Positions 1-7,644 of a DNA stretch of 23,608 nt are shown here, one piece after another (the stretch's first letter is position 1; each line of letters begins with the position of its first letter). The stretch covers positions 1 to 23,608 of the forward strand of contig URNB01000022.1 of NCBI GenBank assembly GCA_900549055.1, in the 5' to 3' direction. A program made the position numbers and the translations under genes. Origin of the DNA: an uncultured Oscillospiraceae bacterium (GTDB lineage Bacteria; Bacillota; Clostridia; Oscillospirales; Acutalibacteraceae). A model generated the notes under the pieces. It was not told the DNA's origin. It searched no databases and was given only the letters and a program-made list of their open reading frames with translations.

Positions 1-432
1 GAGACCCCCGAGGTTGAGGGCGCAACAGGCTATATCGATACGAATTTTGAGGGCAAGACCCAGGCGGGAATTGATGCGTTCGAGCGCGGAACCGACCTTG
101 TTTACCTGCATTTTGAAGCGCCCGACGAGTGCGGTCACCGCGGTGAAGCGCAAAACAAGGTAAAAGCGATTGAAATGATAGACAGCAGAGTGCTTACAAA
201 AATGCTCGACTACCTAAACGGCTGCGGAGACGATTACCGCATACTTATAATGCCCGACCACCCTACCCCGCTTGAAACAATGACCCATTCATCTGCACCC
301 GTGCCGTTTTTGATATACGACAGCCGCAAAAAGGAAAACGGCGTTTCCTCCTTTACCGAGAAAAACACCGCCGAAACGGGAGAATTTGTTGAGCACGGCC
401 CCGATATTATGAGCATGCTACTTGAAAAATAA
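1..432 (+). CDS. apgM: 2,3-bisphosphoglycerate-independent phosphoglycerate mutase, archaeal type (3' part)
   Basis: The C-terminal 143 residues of a cofactor-independent phosphoglycerate mutase of the ApgM branch of the alkaline-phosphatase superfamily, which interconverts 3- and 2-phosphoglycerate in glycolysis; the 5' part lies outside the window. The frame is open from base 1 to the TAA at 430-432. The diagnostic stretch HFEAPDECGHRGE (about residues 37-49 of the visible part) matches the family's metal-site motif H-x-E-x-P-D-x-x-G-H. The later PDHPTP followed by THSSAPVPF matches the second metal-binding block (D-H, then H-S). In Clostridia such genes sometimes sit among threonine-biosynthesis genes, and a phosphotransfer role in that pathway has been proposed for relatives; nothing here decides this. 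The last 15 bases overlap the end of the convergent gene on the minus strand. Family assignment is sure; the exact physiological role is less so. Confidence 0.9.
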   Translation, partial: ETPEVEGATGYIDTNFEGKTQAGIDAFERGTDLVYLHFEAPDECGHRGEAQNKVKAIEMIDSRVLTKMLDYLNGCGDDYRILIMPDHPTPLETMTHSSAPVPFLIYDSRKKENGVSSFTEKNTAETGEFVEHGPDIMSMLLEK

Positions 433-912
433 ATCCGGGATATTGCGGCGGGAAAGGTAAAGCACCGTGCCGCCTGTTAAGCCGCCGCAGAAAAGCGAGG
501 CTATAAGCATAAAGGGCAGGTAATAAACCACTCCCCCACCGAAAATAAGGGCTGCGACGGTTATTTGAACGATGTTATGCACGGCGGCGCCGCCTATGCC
601 GCAGCCTACCGCCGTTACCGCTTTAAAGCGCGAGAGCGCAAATGCCGCAAGGGTTGAAATAATCCCTGCCGAAAGCGAGAAAAGCAGGGCGAACGGTGTG
701 GAGAAAAGCAGAGCGGATAAGGTTACGCGGGTAATATTTACAAGCAGCGCGCCGCGAATGTCTCCGCTTGCTATAAGCAAAAGGCAAATACAGTTTGCAA
801 GCCCTAATTTTATGCCCGGGGCTATAAAGGAAAGCGAAAACAGGCTTTCTATATACCCGAAAATAAGGGCAAGGCATGTAAAAATTCCGTAAAGTGTTAT
901 TCTTTTTGCCAT
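418..912 (-). CDS. Gx transporter family membrane protein (formerly 'heptaprenyl diphosphate synthase component I')
   Basis: A 164-residue, very hydrophobic protein with about five or six membrane segments and almost no soluble part. It fits the Gx transporter/Hpre_diP_synt_I family: SLSFIAPGIKLGLAN near residues 27-41 is the characteristic GxKLGLAN-type block, followed by Gly-rich helices. The family was named after a heptaprenyl diphosphate synthase subunit but resembles ECF-type substrate-binding membrane components; the substrate is unknown. I place the start at ATG 912-910, because AGGTGGAG lies about five bases upstream; a GTG six bases earlier would overlap that ribosome site. It follows the NusG-II gene by two bases, so the two are surely co-transcribed and probably translationally coupled. 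From memory, similar pairs occur in flavin-based extracellular electron transfer loci (EetA/EetB); that link is inference. Its stop (TAG, 420-418) lies inside the end of the convergent mutase gene. Confidence 0.82.
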   Translation of the reverse strand: MAKRITLYGIFTCLALIFGYIESLFSLSFIAPGIKLGLANCICLLLIASGDIRGALLVNITRVTLSALLFSTPFALLFSLSAGIISTLAAFALSRFKAVTAVGCGIGGAAVHNIVQITVAALIFGGGVVYYLPFMLIASLFCGGLTGGTVLYLSRRNIPDLFFK

Positions 913-914
913 TT

Positions 915-1229
915 TCACTCCACCTCTGCTAAAACCTTATTCGGCAAGCATATTATGCTTTCGCCCTTTTTACTTATAGGCTTATGGTTTACGCATATCT
1001 GATTTTTGCAGTCGGCAGAAGAAACCCGTACCTTGCCGTTTTTAATTTCCACGGTATTGCCGGCAAGCCTAATCGTTTTATTTTCGTAAAGCGAGCCCGA
1101 ATATACCGTTTTGTTATTTTCCTTAACCGTCACGGTTTTGCCGCTTTTTTGGGAAAAAGCAAGGACAGATGATATCAAAGCCAAAAGCAAAACCGACAGA
1201 ATTATAATAAAATCGCCCTTTTTCAGCAT
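915..1229 (-). CDS. NusG domain II-containing membrane-anchored protein
   Basis: A 104-residue protein with one N-terminal membrane segment (about residues 7-25) and an outward-facing domain of the NusG_II family. The conserved Cys-containing signature is visible: C74-x4-C79-V, then a Gly-containing turn and I-I-C94-L-P-N-K-V, close to the family pattern (C...iCv...G..ivClPnk). Despite the name it is not a transcription factor; such proteins sit on the outside of the membrane beside ApbE-type flavin transferases, Rnf-like complexes and Gx proteins, and their function is not established. It is the first gene of a two-gene minus-strand unit with the Gx gene and diverges from apbE. The ribosome site is weak (AGGT about seven bases before the ATG). 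The three Cys could form a disulfide or bind metal; I cannot tell which. Confidence 0.85.
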   Translation of the reverse strand: MLKKGDFIIILSVLLLALISSVLAFSQKSGKTVTVKENNKTVYSGSLYENKTIRLAGNTVEIKNGKVRVSSADCKNQICVNHKPISKKGESIICLPNKVLAEVE

Positions 1230-1266
1230 TTTTTCAACCTGCGTTCATAGAATATTTTCATATTTG

Positions 1267-1272
1267 ATTTTA
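1267..1272 (-). promoter_or_regulatory. Probable extended -10 promoter element of the NusG-II/Gx unit
   Basis: On the minus strand TGT-TAAAAT gives a -10 hexamer (five of six bases to consensus) with the TGn extension (1273-1275 on the plus strand as ACA). No good -35 lies at the usual distance. A start near 1260 would leave a leader of about 30 bases before the ATG at 1229. The element sits only about seven bases from the -35 of the divergent apbE promoter, so the two promoters overlap and may compete. Confidence 0.45.
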
Positions 1273-1279
1273 ACATATC

Positions 1280-1308
1280 TTTACAAAAAAAGAAAGTTAT
1301 TGTATAAT
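1280..1308 (+). promoter_or_regulatory. sigma-A type promoter of apbE (TTTACA-N17-TATAAT)
   Basis: A -35 TTTACA (1280-1285, five of six) and a perfect -10 TATAAT (1303-1308) are separated by exactly 17 bases in an AT-rich region. The expected transcription start, about 7 bases past the -10, falls at 1314-1316, on the apbE ATG at 1316. This implies a leaderless or nearly leaderless message. It is also the only promoter I see for the downstream secA-pepD-pepP genes. Confidence 0.75.
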
Positions 1309-1315
1309 AATTTTT

Positions 1316-2275
1316 ATGAGTAAAAATATCACGCTTCCTATGCTGCTGCTTTTGCTCTTGCTTTGCGGCTGCTCACAGGATGAAAACAAGGCTTTAAACT
1401 CCGAAACACGCTTTTTACTTGACACCGCCTGCACCGTTTCCGCCGATTGCGACGACGAAACGCTGAGCGGTGCTTTCGCCGTGTGTGAGGAGCTTGAAAG
1501 ACTCTTGAGCCGAACGGTAAAAGGCAGCGATGTGTACAGGCTTAACGAAACCGACGGGTTTGTTTCGGTATCGGACGATACTTTGCGCCTGCTTGAAAAA
1601 TCGGTTTATTACGGAAACCTGACCGACGGGAAGTTTGATATTACCGTCTGCCCGGTATCGGAGCTGTGGGATTTTAAAAACCAAATTGTACCGAGCCGCA
1701 GCGAAATAGCCGAGGCACTAAAAAACGTTGATTACCACAGCATTGAAATAAAGGGAAATACCGCGAATTTACACGGGAAGAAAATCGATCTCGGCGGTAT
1801 TGCAAAGGGGTATATTACCGATAAGGTTGTTTCCTACTTTGAAGGTAAGGGCGTAAAAAAAGCTCTTGTAAACTTAGGCGGCAATATCGGTACGAAGGGC
1901 AGGTTTAGCATAGGCATACGCAAGCCGTTTACCGAGGAAATTTTGCTTAATATGCCGCTTGAAAACAAAAGCGCCGCGACTTCGGGAATATACGAAAGGT
2001 ATATTGAAAAGGACGGGGAAATTTACCACCACGTGTTAGACCCTGCCACTGGGTACGGCGTTAAAAACGAGCTTTCAGCGGTTACGGTGATAGGTGAAAA
2101 TTCGGCGGATTGCGACGCGCTTTCAACCGTTTGCCTGTTGCTCGGCACCGAAAAGGGAAAAGAAATAATTGAAAACACGGCGGGCACCGAGGCGGTTTTT
2201 ATAAGCCGCAATGGCGATATAAAGCTGTCTGCGGGGCTTTACCGTGAAAACGATAAAATATTATTTAAGAGGTAA
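1316..2275 (+). CDS. apbE: FAD:protein FMN transferase, lipoprotein
   Basis: A 319-residue ApbE-family enzyme that attaches FMN through a phosphoester bond to Ser/Thr of extracytoplasmic target proteins, using FAD. The N-terminus is a lipoprotein signal: a seven-leucine core and lipobox L-C-G-C19, so it is anchored outside the membrane. Family motifs appear in order: LDTACTVSAD near residue 35, KIDLGGIAKGYITD near 155-168, NLGGNIG near 185, H-H-V-L-D-P-A-T-G-Y near 241-250, and the Mg-binding S-A-D-C-D-A-L-S-T block near 261-269. Length is typical. No ribosome-binding site precedes the ATG and the promoter's expected start lies at the ATG itself; the internal Met9 has none either, so the first ATG is kept because it gives the better signal peptide. 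It is divergent from NusG-II/Gx, a common partner set; no FMN-binding target is encoded in the window. secA follows after 5 bases. Confidence 0.93.
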   Translation: MSKNITLPMLLLLLLLCGCSQDENKALNSETRFLLDTACTVSADCDDETLSGAFAVCEELERLLSRTVKGSDVYRLNETDGFVSVSDDTLRLLEKSVYYGNLTDGKFDITVCPVSELWDFKNQIVPSRSEIAEALKNVDYHSIEIKGNTANLHGKKIDLGGIAKGYITDKVVSYFEGKGVKKALVNLGGNIGTKGRFSIGIRKPFTEEILLNMPLENKSAATSGIYERYIEKDGEIYHHVLDPATGYGVKNELSAVTVIGENSADCDALSTVCLLLGTEKGKEIIENTAGTEAVFISRNGDIKLSAGLYRENDKILFKR

Positions 2276-2280
2276 TAACA

Positions 2281-5013
2281 ATGGGTTTATTAAAGGCACT
2301 GTTCGGAAATTACAGTGAAAAGGAAATTAAGCGCATAAAGCCTATGCAGGAAAAGGTTTTGGCGCTGGACGAAGAATACCAAAAGCTCACCGATGATGAG
2401 CTGCGGCACAAGACCGATGAATTTAAGGAGCGCCTTAATACGGGCGAAACGCTTGACGATATTCTGCCCGAGGCTTTTGCCGCCTGCAGAGAAGCCGCAA
2501 GCCGCGTGCTCGGTATGAAGCACTTCCCCGTGCAGGTAATAGGAGGTATTATACTGCATCAGGGCAGAATTGCTGAAATGAAAACAGGTGAAGGTAAAAC
2601 ACTGGTTGCAACCCTGCCGGCTTACCTAAACGCTCTTTCGGGCAAGGGTGTGCATATTGTAACGGTGAACGATTACCTTGCAAAGCGCGACTCCGAGTGG
2701 ATGGGCAAGCTATACCGCTTTATGGGGCTTACCGTGGGGCTTATTATTCACGGAATGGATCAGGATGAGAAAAAAGCTGCATATAACGCCGACATTACCT
2801 ACTGCACCAATAACGAGCTGGGGTTTGACTACCTGCGCGATAATATGGTAATTTACAAGGAGCAAAAGGTTCAGCGCGGGCACAACTTCGCAATCGTGGA
2901 CGAGGTTGACTCAATACTTATAGACGAGGCGAGAACCCCGCTTATAATATCGGGTCAGAGCGATAAATCGACCGACCTGTATACCCAGGCAAACCGCTTT
3001 GCCTTGACCCTTAAAATGGTAAAGGTTAAGGAAATGGACGATAAGGCGAGCGACGAAGAAACCAACTATGACGGCGATTACGTTGTGGACGAAAAGGCGC
3101 ACACCGCTACCCTTACCCCCTCGGGCGTTAAAAAAGCCGAGCAGTATTTCGGCATAGAAAACCTCAACGATACCGAAAATATAGCGATAGCCCACCATAT
3201 AAACCAGGCAATACGCGCACACGGCGTTATGAAACGCGATGTTGACTATGTTGTGAAGGACGGCGAGGTTATAATCGTTGATGAATTTACCGGCCGCCTT
3301 ATGTACGGCAGGCGTTACAACGAGGGTCTGCACCAGGCTATTGAGGCCAAAGAGGGCGTTAAGGTTGCGCGCGAGTCAAAAACCCTTGCAACCATTACCT
3401 TCCAGAACTTCTTCCGCCTTTACAACAAGCTTTCGGGTATGACGGGTACCGCCATGACCGAGGAAGCCGAGTTCCAGGAAATATACAAGCTGGACGTTAT
3501 CGAAATACCCACAAACAAGCCGATTGCGCGTGTAGATGAAAACGACGTGGTCTATAAAACCGAAAAGGCTAAATTCAACGCGGTAATCGATAATATAATC
3601 GCCTGCCATGAAAAGGAGCAGCCTGTGCTTGTGGGTACGGTTACGATTGAAAAATCGGAGCTGCTCTCCGGTATGCTAAAGCGCCGCGGCGTAAAGCACA
3701 ATGTGCTAAACGCCAAGCACCACGAAAAAGAGGCTGAAATTATAGCCCAGGCGGGTATGCCCGGTGCGGTTACCATTGCTACCAATATGGCAGGTCGCGG
3801 TACCGATATTATGCTCGGCGGTAACGCAGAGTACCTTGCGAAAGCGGCGCTCAGGCACGATGGCTTAAGCGAAGAAATGATTGCCGAGGCAACGGGCTTT
3901 GCCGAAACCGATGATGCGGATATAATTTCCGCTCGCGAGCAATACAAGGAATATTACGATAAATTCAAGGCGGAAATCGCTCCCGAGGCAGACAGGGTAA
4001 GGCAGGCGGGCGGACTTTGCATTATAGGCACCGAGCGCCACGATTCAAGACGAATCGATAACCAGCTGCGCGGACGTGCAGGTCGTCAGGGCGACCCGGG
4101 TACCACAAGATTCTACGTTTCGCTTGAAGACGACCTTATGCGCCTGTTCGGCGGTGAACGCATTTCCAATATGATGGAGACCTTAAAGGTTGACGACGAT
4201 ACCCCGCTTGAAAGCTCCATGCTCTCCCGCACGATTGAAAGCGCACAGAAGAAGAAAGAGGGCATGAACTTCGCAACCCGTAAGAATGTTTTACAGTACG
4301 ACGATGTAATGAACAAGCAGCGCGAGCTTATTTACAGCCAGCGCAACAAGGTGCTTGACGGCGAAGACCTTAAAGATACCGTACTGAAAATGATAGACGA
4401 AACAATTGAGGAATATTCAAAAATATACCTTGCCGATGAAGCAGTTCACGATAACTGGGATTTAAACGGTATGCGCGAATATTTCCTCGGTTGGGTAACT
4501 ACGCCGGATGATTTGCACTTTACACCTGAGAAACTCGGCAACACAACAAGAGAAGAGGTCGCCGAAAACCTCAAGGAAAAGGCACATGCGCGCTATGAGC
4601 AGCGCGAAGAAGAGTTCGGCAGCGATATTATGCGTGAAATCGAGCGCGTAATGCTGCTCAGATGCGTTGATACCAACTGGATGGACCATATTGACGCTAT
4701 GGATCAGCTGCGCCAGGGCATCGGTCTTCGCGCCTACGGTCAGCATGACCCGGTTGTGGAATACCGCAACGACAGCTACGATATGTTCGAGGCTATGACC
4801 AACGCAATACGCGAACAGACCGCAAAGCTTGTGCTTACCGTTCGCGTTCGCCGCAATGAGGAAGTAAAGCGCGAAAAGGTTGCAGAGGAAACAAACGCGG
4901 GCGATAAGCCGCTTACCGTAAAGGGTAAGGGCGTTGTTAGCAAAAATGCGCTTTGCCCCTGCGGCAGCGGCAAAAAATACAAGCGCTGCTGCGGCAAGGA
5001 CCTTGACGATTAA
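2281..5013 (+). CDS. secA: Preprotein translocase ATPase SecA
   Basis: The ATP-driven motor that pushes unfolded preproteins through SecYEG. Its 910 residues have the normal domain order: NBD1 with Walker A MKTGEGKT at 100-107 and DEVD at 207-210; the preprotein cross-linking domain inserted after about residue 225; NBD2 with the conserved ATNMAGRGTDI and, further on, QLRGRAGRQGDPG; then scaffold and wing domains. The C-terminus carries the zinc motif C892-x-C894-x8-C903-C904, which in other bacteria binds SecB or ribosomes. AGAGG at 2268-2272, inside the last codons of apbE, gives a spacing of 8 to the ATG. It is the only secA in the window and looks like the housekeeping SecA1. Its place between apbE and pepD, rather than near hpf/prfB, is unusual for Firmicutes as I remember them; it has no promoter of its own that I can see. 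Confidence 0.98.
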   Translation: MGLLKALFGNYSEKEIKRIKPMQEKVLALDEEYQKLTDDELRHKTDEFKERLNTGETLDDILPEAFAACREAASRVLGMKHFPVQVIGGIILHQGRIAEMKTGEGKTLVATLPAYLNALSGKGVHIVTVNDYLAKRDSEWMGKLYRFMGLTVGLIIHGMDQDEKKAAYNADITYCTNNELGFDYLRDNMVIYKEQKVQRGHNFAIVDEVDSILIDEARTPLIISGQSDKSTDLYTQANRFALTLKMVKVKEMDDKASDEETNYDGDYVVDEKAHTATLTPSGVKKAEQYFGIENLNDTENIAIAHHINQAIRAHGVMKRDVDYVVKDGEVIIVDEFTGRLMYGRRYNEGLHQAIEAKEGVKVARESKTLATITFQNFFRLYNKLSGMTGTAMTEEAEFQEIYKLDVIEIPTNKPIARVDENDVVYKTEKAKFNAVIDNIIACHEKEQPVLVGTVTIEKSELLSGMLKRRGVKHNVLNAKHHEKEAEIIAQAGMPGAVTIATNMAGRGTDIMLGGNAEYLAKAALRHDGLSEEMIAEATGFAETDDADIISAREQYKEYYDKFKAEIAPEADRVRQAGGLCIIGTERHDSRRIDNQLRGRAGRQGDPGTTRFYVSLEDDLMRLFGGERISNMMETLKVDDDTPLESSMLSRTIESAQKKKEGMNFATRKNVLQYDDVMNKQRELIYSQRNKVLDGEDLKDTVLKMIDETIEEYSKIYLADEAVHDNWDLNGMREYFLGWVTTPDDLHFTPEKLGNTTREEVAENLKEKAHARYEQREEEFGSDIMREIERVMLLRCVDTNWMDHIDAMDQLRQGIGLRAYGQHDPVVEYRNDSYDMFEAMTNAIREQTAKLVLTVRVRRNEEVKREKVAEETNAGDKPLTVKGKGVVSKNALCPCGSGKKYKRCCGKDLDD

Positions 5014-5035
5014 ATTTTAAACGGAGTGACAAAAA

Positions 5036-6445
5036 ATGCTTGAAAATGTTGAGCCTTTGCGCGTGTTTCATTATTTTGAAAATATATGCGCCATTCCGCA
5101 CGGCTCGGGAAATACCGACGGAATAAGCGAATTTTGCGTGAATTTCGCAAAGGAGCACGGTCTTGAATATAAAAAGGACGCGCTTAACAATGTTATAATT
5201 AAAAAGGCGGCGACCGCTGGGTACGAAAACCACCCGACCGTAATTTTGCAGGGGCACCTTGATATGGTGTGCGAAAAAATCGCCGACTGCGATATTGATT
5301 TTAAAAAGGACGGCTTGCGCCTTGTGCTCACAGGCGATATGCTCTCGGCTGACGGCACTACTTTAGGCGCTGACGACGGCATAGCTGTTGCCATGATACT
5401 GGCGGTTTTGGAGGACGAAACCGCCGCGCACCCGCCGCTTGAAGCGCTTTTTACCACCGATGAGGAAACAGGAATGTACGGCGCCGAGGGGGTTGATGTA
5501 TCTGCGCTTTCGGGCAGCACGCTTATAAACCTTGATTCGGGTGAGGAAGGCGTTTTGACCGTGGGCTGCGCGGGCGGCGCAAAGGCTGATTTTAAAATGC
5601 CCGTACAGCTTTGTGAAAATACAGAGCCTTGCGTTAAAATTACCGTTTCGGGGCTTTTGGGCGGTCACTCGGGAATTGATATTAACAAGGGCAGGCTTAA
5701 TGCCGATACTCTTATGGGACGGCTGCTTGATAACTTGAACTGCGAATTTCGTCTTGTTTCCGTTTGCGGCGGGTTTAAGGACAATGTTATCCCCAACGCC
5801 TGCGAGTGCGTAATAGCGACAAACAGCAAAATAAGCGATTATTTAGCCGAGTTTACAAAAAGCAATGTGCTCGACAGTGATAAGGGGCTTAAAATCACCG
5901 CCGAAAAAGCGGAAAAGGCAGATAAGTGCTTAAATGACAAATCGACTGCCGATGTGGTGAAATTTTTATCGGGCTTTAAATCGGGCGTTATGGCTATGAG
6001 CCAAAATATACCGGGCTTAGTGGAAAGCTCGCAGAACCTCGGTATCGCAAATATTTCTGACGGGTATTTTAACGCCGTTATGTCGGTGCGCAGCAGTGTA
6101 AAACCCGAAAAGCAGCGCCTGCTTGACGGAATACGGGAATTGGCGGCGGCTTACGGCGCAGAGCTTAAGATTCACGGCGATTACCCCGCGTGGGAGTACA
6201 GAGAAAATTCGCGCCTGCGGAATAAAATGACCGAGGTATATGAGAAAATGTACGGCAGAAAGCCTACCGTGGAAACCGTTCACGCAGGGCTTGAGTGCGG
6301 GCTTTTGGGTGAGAAGATAGCAGGGTTTGACGCGGTGTCGTTAGGACCCGATATGTGGGATATTCACACCGCTAACGAGCACCTTTCGGTGTCGTCTGCC
6401 GGGAGAGTATACGAATTTTTGTGCAATGTTTTAAAGGAGCTTTGA
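5036..6445 (+). CDS. pepD: Aminoacyl-histidine dipeptidase (Xaa-His dipeptidase, peptidase family M20C)
   Basis: A cytoplasmic zinc dipeptidase of 469 residues that cleaves Xaa-His and other dipeptides. The M20 di-zinc site is complete: H74-x-D76 in GHLDMV, bridging D113 in GADDG, the catalytic pair E143-E144 in TTDEETG, D167 in NLDSGEEG, and the last His ligand most likely H444 in DIHTANEH. The central dimerisation (lid) domain runs roughly from 190 to 400 with the usual GGHSG-I-D motif. Length fits the PepD family (about 480). The start is supported by GGAG about 10 bases upstream. It lies 22 bases after secA and its stop is followed by pepP after 2 bases, so it is part of the apbE-secA-pepD-pepP unit. 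With PepP and the Opp importer downstream it suggests use of external peptides. Confidence 0.95.
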   Translation: MLENVEPLRVFHYFENICAIPHGSGNTDGISEFCVNFAKEHGLEYKKDALNNVIIKKAATAGYENHPTVILQGHLDMVCEKIADCDIDFKKDGLRLVLTGDMLSADGTTLGADDGIAVAMILAVLEDETAAHPPLEALFTTDEETGMYGAEGVDVSALSGSTLINLDSGEEGVLTVGCAGGAKADFKMPVQLCENTEPCVKITVSGLLGGHSGIDINKGRLNADTLMGRLLDNLNCEFRLVSVCGGFKDNVIPNACECVIATNSKISDYLAEFTKSNVLDSDKGLKITAEKAEKADKCLNDKSTADVVKFLSGFKSGVMAMSQNIPGLVESSQNLGIANISDGYFNAVMSVRSSVKPEKQRLLDGIRELAAAYGAELKIHGDYPAWEYRENSRLRNKMTEVYEKMYGRKPTVETVHAGLECGLLGEKIAGFDAVSLGPDMWDIHTANEHLSVSSAGRVYEFLCNVLKEL

Positions 6446-6447
6446 AA

Positions 6448-7515
6448 ATGAGAAACGCAACAGTTAAAAAATTGCAAAACGAGCTTGAAAACGGAAGCGC
6501 GCTGCTTATTGCAAGCGTGCCGAACAGATTTTATGTTACCGGCTTTGAAACAAGCGACGGCTATGTTCTAATAACCGACAGTAAGGCGTATTTTCTTATA
6601 GATTTCCGCTATGTTGAAAAGGCAAAGGAAATTGTCGGCAGCTGCGAGGTTCGTTTGTCTTCCGCACCGTTTAAGGAAATTAAGGAATTGTGCGAGGAAA
6701 ACGGCATAAAGCGCCTTTATGTTGAAAATGAGTATGTTTCAATGAGTCTTTTACGTCAGCTTTCCGAGGGCGTTCAGGTGGAAATACCCGAGTGCGACCG
6801 CTTTGATATTTTACTTCGCGATTTGCGCGCGGTAAAGAACGAAAAGGAGCTTTCTTTAATGAAAGAGGCTCAAAGGCTGACCGATGAGACCTTTAAATAC
6901 ATAACCGCCCGCATTGAAGAGGGCAGAACCGAGCGCGAAATTATGCTCGATATGGAGTTTTATATGCGCAGGCTCGGCAGCGAGGGTGTCTCCTTTGATT
7001 TTATTGTGGTTTCGGGCAAAAACTCGTCGCTTCCGCACGGCGTGCCGACCGATAAGAAGGTTGAACGCGGCGACTTCATAACAATGGATTTCGGCGCGGT
7101 GGTCGGCGGCTACCGCTCGGATATGACAAGAACGGTAGCGCTCAGCAGTATTGACGACGAGCAGAAAAAGGTATATGATACCGTACTTAAGGCGCAGCTT
7201 GCCGGCATCAAAGCCGTAAAGGCGGGCGTAGTGTGCAGGGATGTTGATAAGATTTCCCGCGATATTATTTATTCTGCCGGATATGAGGGCTGCTTCGGTC
7301 ACGGGCTCGGTCACAGCGTTGGTATTGAAATTCACGAAAGACCGCTTTTCAACATGCGCTGCGATACAGTGCTTAAAGCAGGCACGGTCATGACGGTAGA
7401 GCCGGGAATTTACATTGAAAATAAATACGGCGTTCGTATTGAGGATATGGTATATGTTACCGAAAGCGGCTGCATAGATTTAACAAACAGCCCCAAAGAG
7501 CTTATCTGCCTGTAA
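6448..7515 (+). CDS. pepP: Xaa-Pro aminopeptidase/dipeptidase, peptidase family M24B
   Basis: A 355-residue metallopeptidase that removes residues next to proline. The N-terminal creatinase-like domain spans about residues 1-125 and the pita-bread catalytic domain 130-350. All five dinuclear-metal ligands are present: D214 (TMDFGA), D225 (RSDMTRT), H289 (HGLGHSVG), E318 (VEPGIY) and E332 (GVRIEDM), together with the substrate-site His196/197 region (PHG). I chose ATG 6448 because AAGGAG at 6434-6439 gives a spacing of 8; an in-frame GTG at 6421 has no ribosome site and lies within pepD. It is the last gene of the unit; no clear terminator follows, so readthrough into opp is possible. PepP versus PepQ (aminopeptidase versus dipeptidase) cannot be decided from sequence alone. 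Confidence 0.92.
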   Translation: MRNATVKKLQNELENGSALLIASVPNRFYVTGFETSDGYVLITDSKAYFLIDFRYVEKAKEIVGSCEVRLSSAPFKEIKELCEENGIKRLYVENEYVSMSLLRQLSEGVQVEIPECDRFDILLRDLRAVKNEKELSLMKEAQRLTDETFKYITARIEEGRTEREIMLDMEFYMRRLGSEGVSFDFIVVSGKNSSLPHGVPTDKKVERGDFITMDFGAVVGGYRSDMTRTVALSSIDDEQKKVYDTVLKAQLAGIKAVKAGVVCRDVDKISRDIIYSAGYEGCFGHGLGHSVGIEIHERPLFNMRCDTVLKAGTVMTVEPGIYIENKYGVRIEDMVYVTESGCIDLTNSPKELICL

Positions 7516-7522
7516 TTTTTTC

Positions 7523-7551
7523 TTGCAATTTCGGCTTTAATGTGCTAAACT
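7523..7551 (+). promoter_or_regulatory. Probable promoter of the opp operon
   Basis: TTGCAA (7523-7528, -35, four of six) and TAAACT (7546-7551, -10, four of six) lie 17 bases apart, and the -10 carries a TGn extension (TGC at 7543-7545). A second -10-like sequence, TATAGT/TATACT at 7560-7570, has no good -35. The leader to the TTG start at 7645 would be about 85 bases and contains a small hairpin (GCGGA/TCCGC near 7582-7597) and a 7-codon frame. Confidence 0.5.
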
Positions 7552-7614
7552 GTTTCTTATATAGTATACTTTTTTTACTCAGCGGAAAGTAATCCGCGGC
7601 GGGTAAAAGGTATT

Positions 7615-7638
7615 ATGTTTAAAAAATCAGGGAGTTGA
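7615..7638 (+). other. Possible 7-codon leader peptide ahead of oppB
   Basis: ATG at 7615-7617 opens a frame reading MFKKSGS and ending with TGA at 7636-7638, seven bases before the oppB TTG. It has an AAAGG upstream (7606-7610) at the short spacing of four bases. It covers the oppB ribosome-binding site, so its translation could couple to or mask oppB initiation. It may equally be chance. Confidence 0.2.
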
Positions 7639-7644
7639 AATCGG

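Noticed and set aside
572..892. A 106-codon plus-strand frame
   Set aside because: Antisense to the Gx-family membrane protein gene; composition is typical of an antisense reading.
2911..3947. Several minus-strand frames of 77-140 codons opposite secA
   Set aside because: All are antisense to secA and none has a plausible start region or known domain.
6421..6447. GTG at 6421 as the start of pepP
   Set aside because: It lies inside pepD without a ribosome site; ATG 6448 has AAGGAG at ideal spacing.
7470..7530. Possible terminator at the end of pepP (GGCTG/CAGCC and a T-run after the stop)
   Set aside because: The short arms are within coding sequence and about 20 bases from the T-run, so they do not form a terminator of the usual shape.
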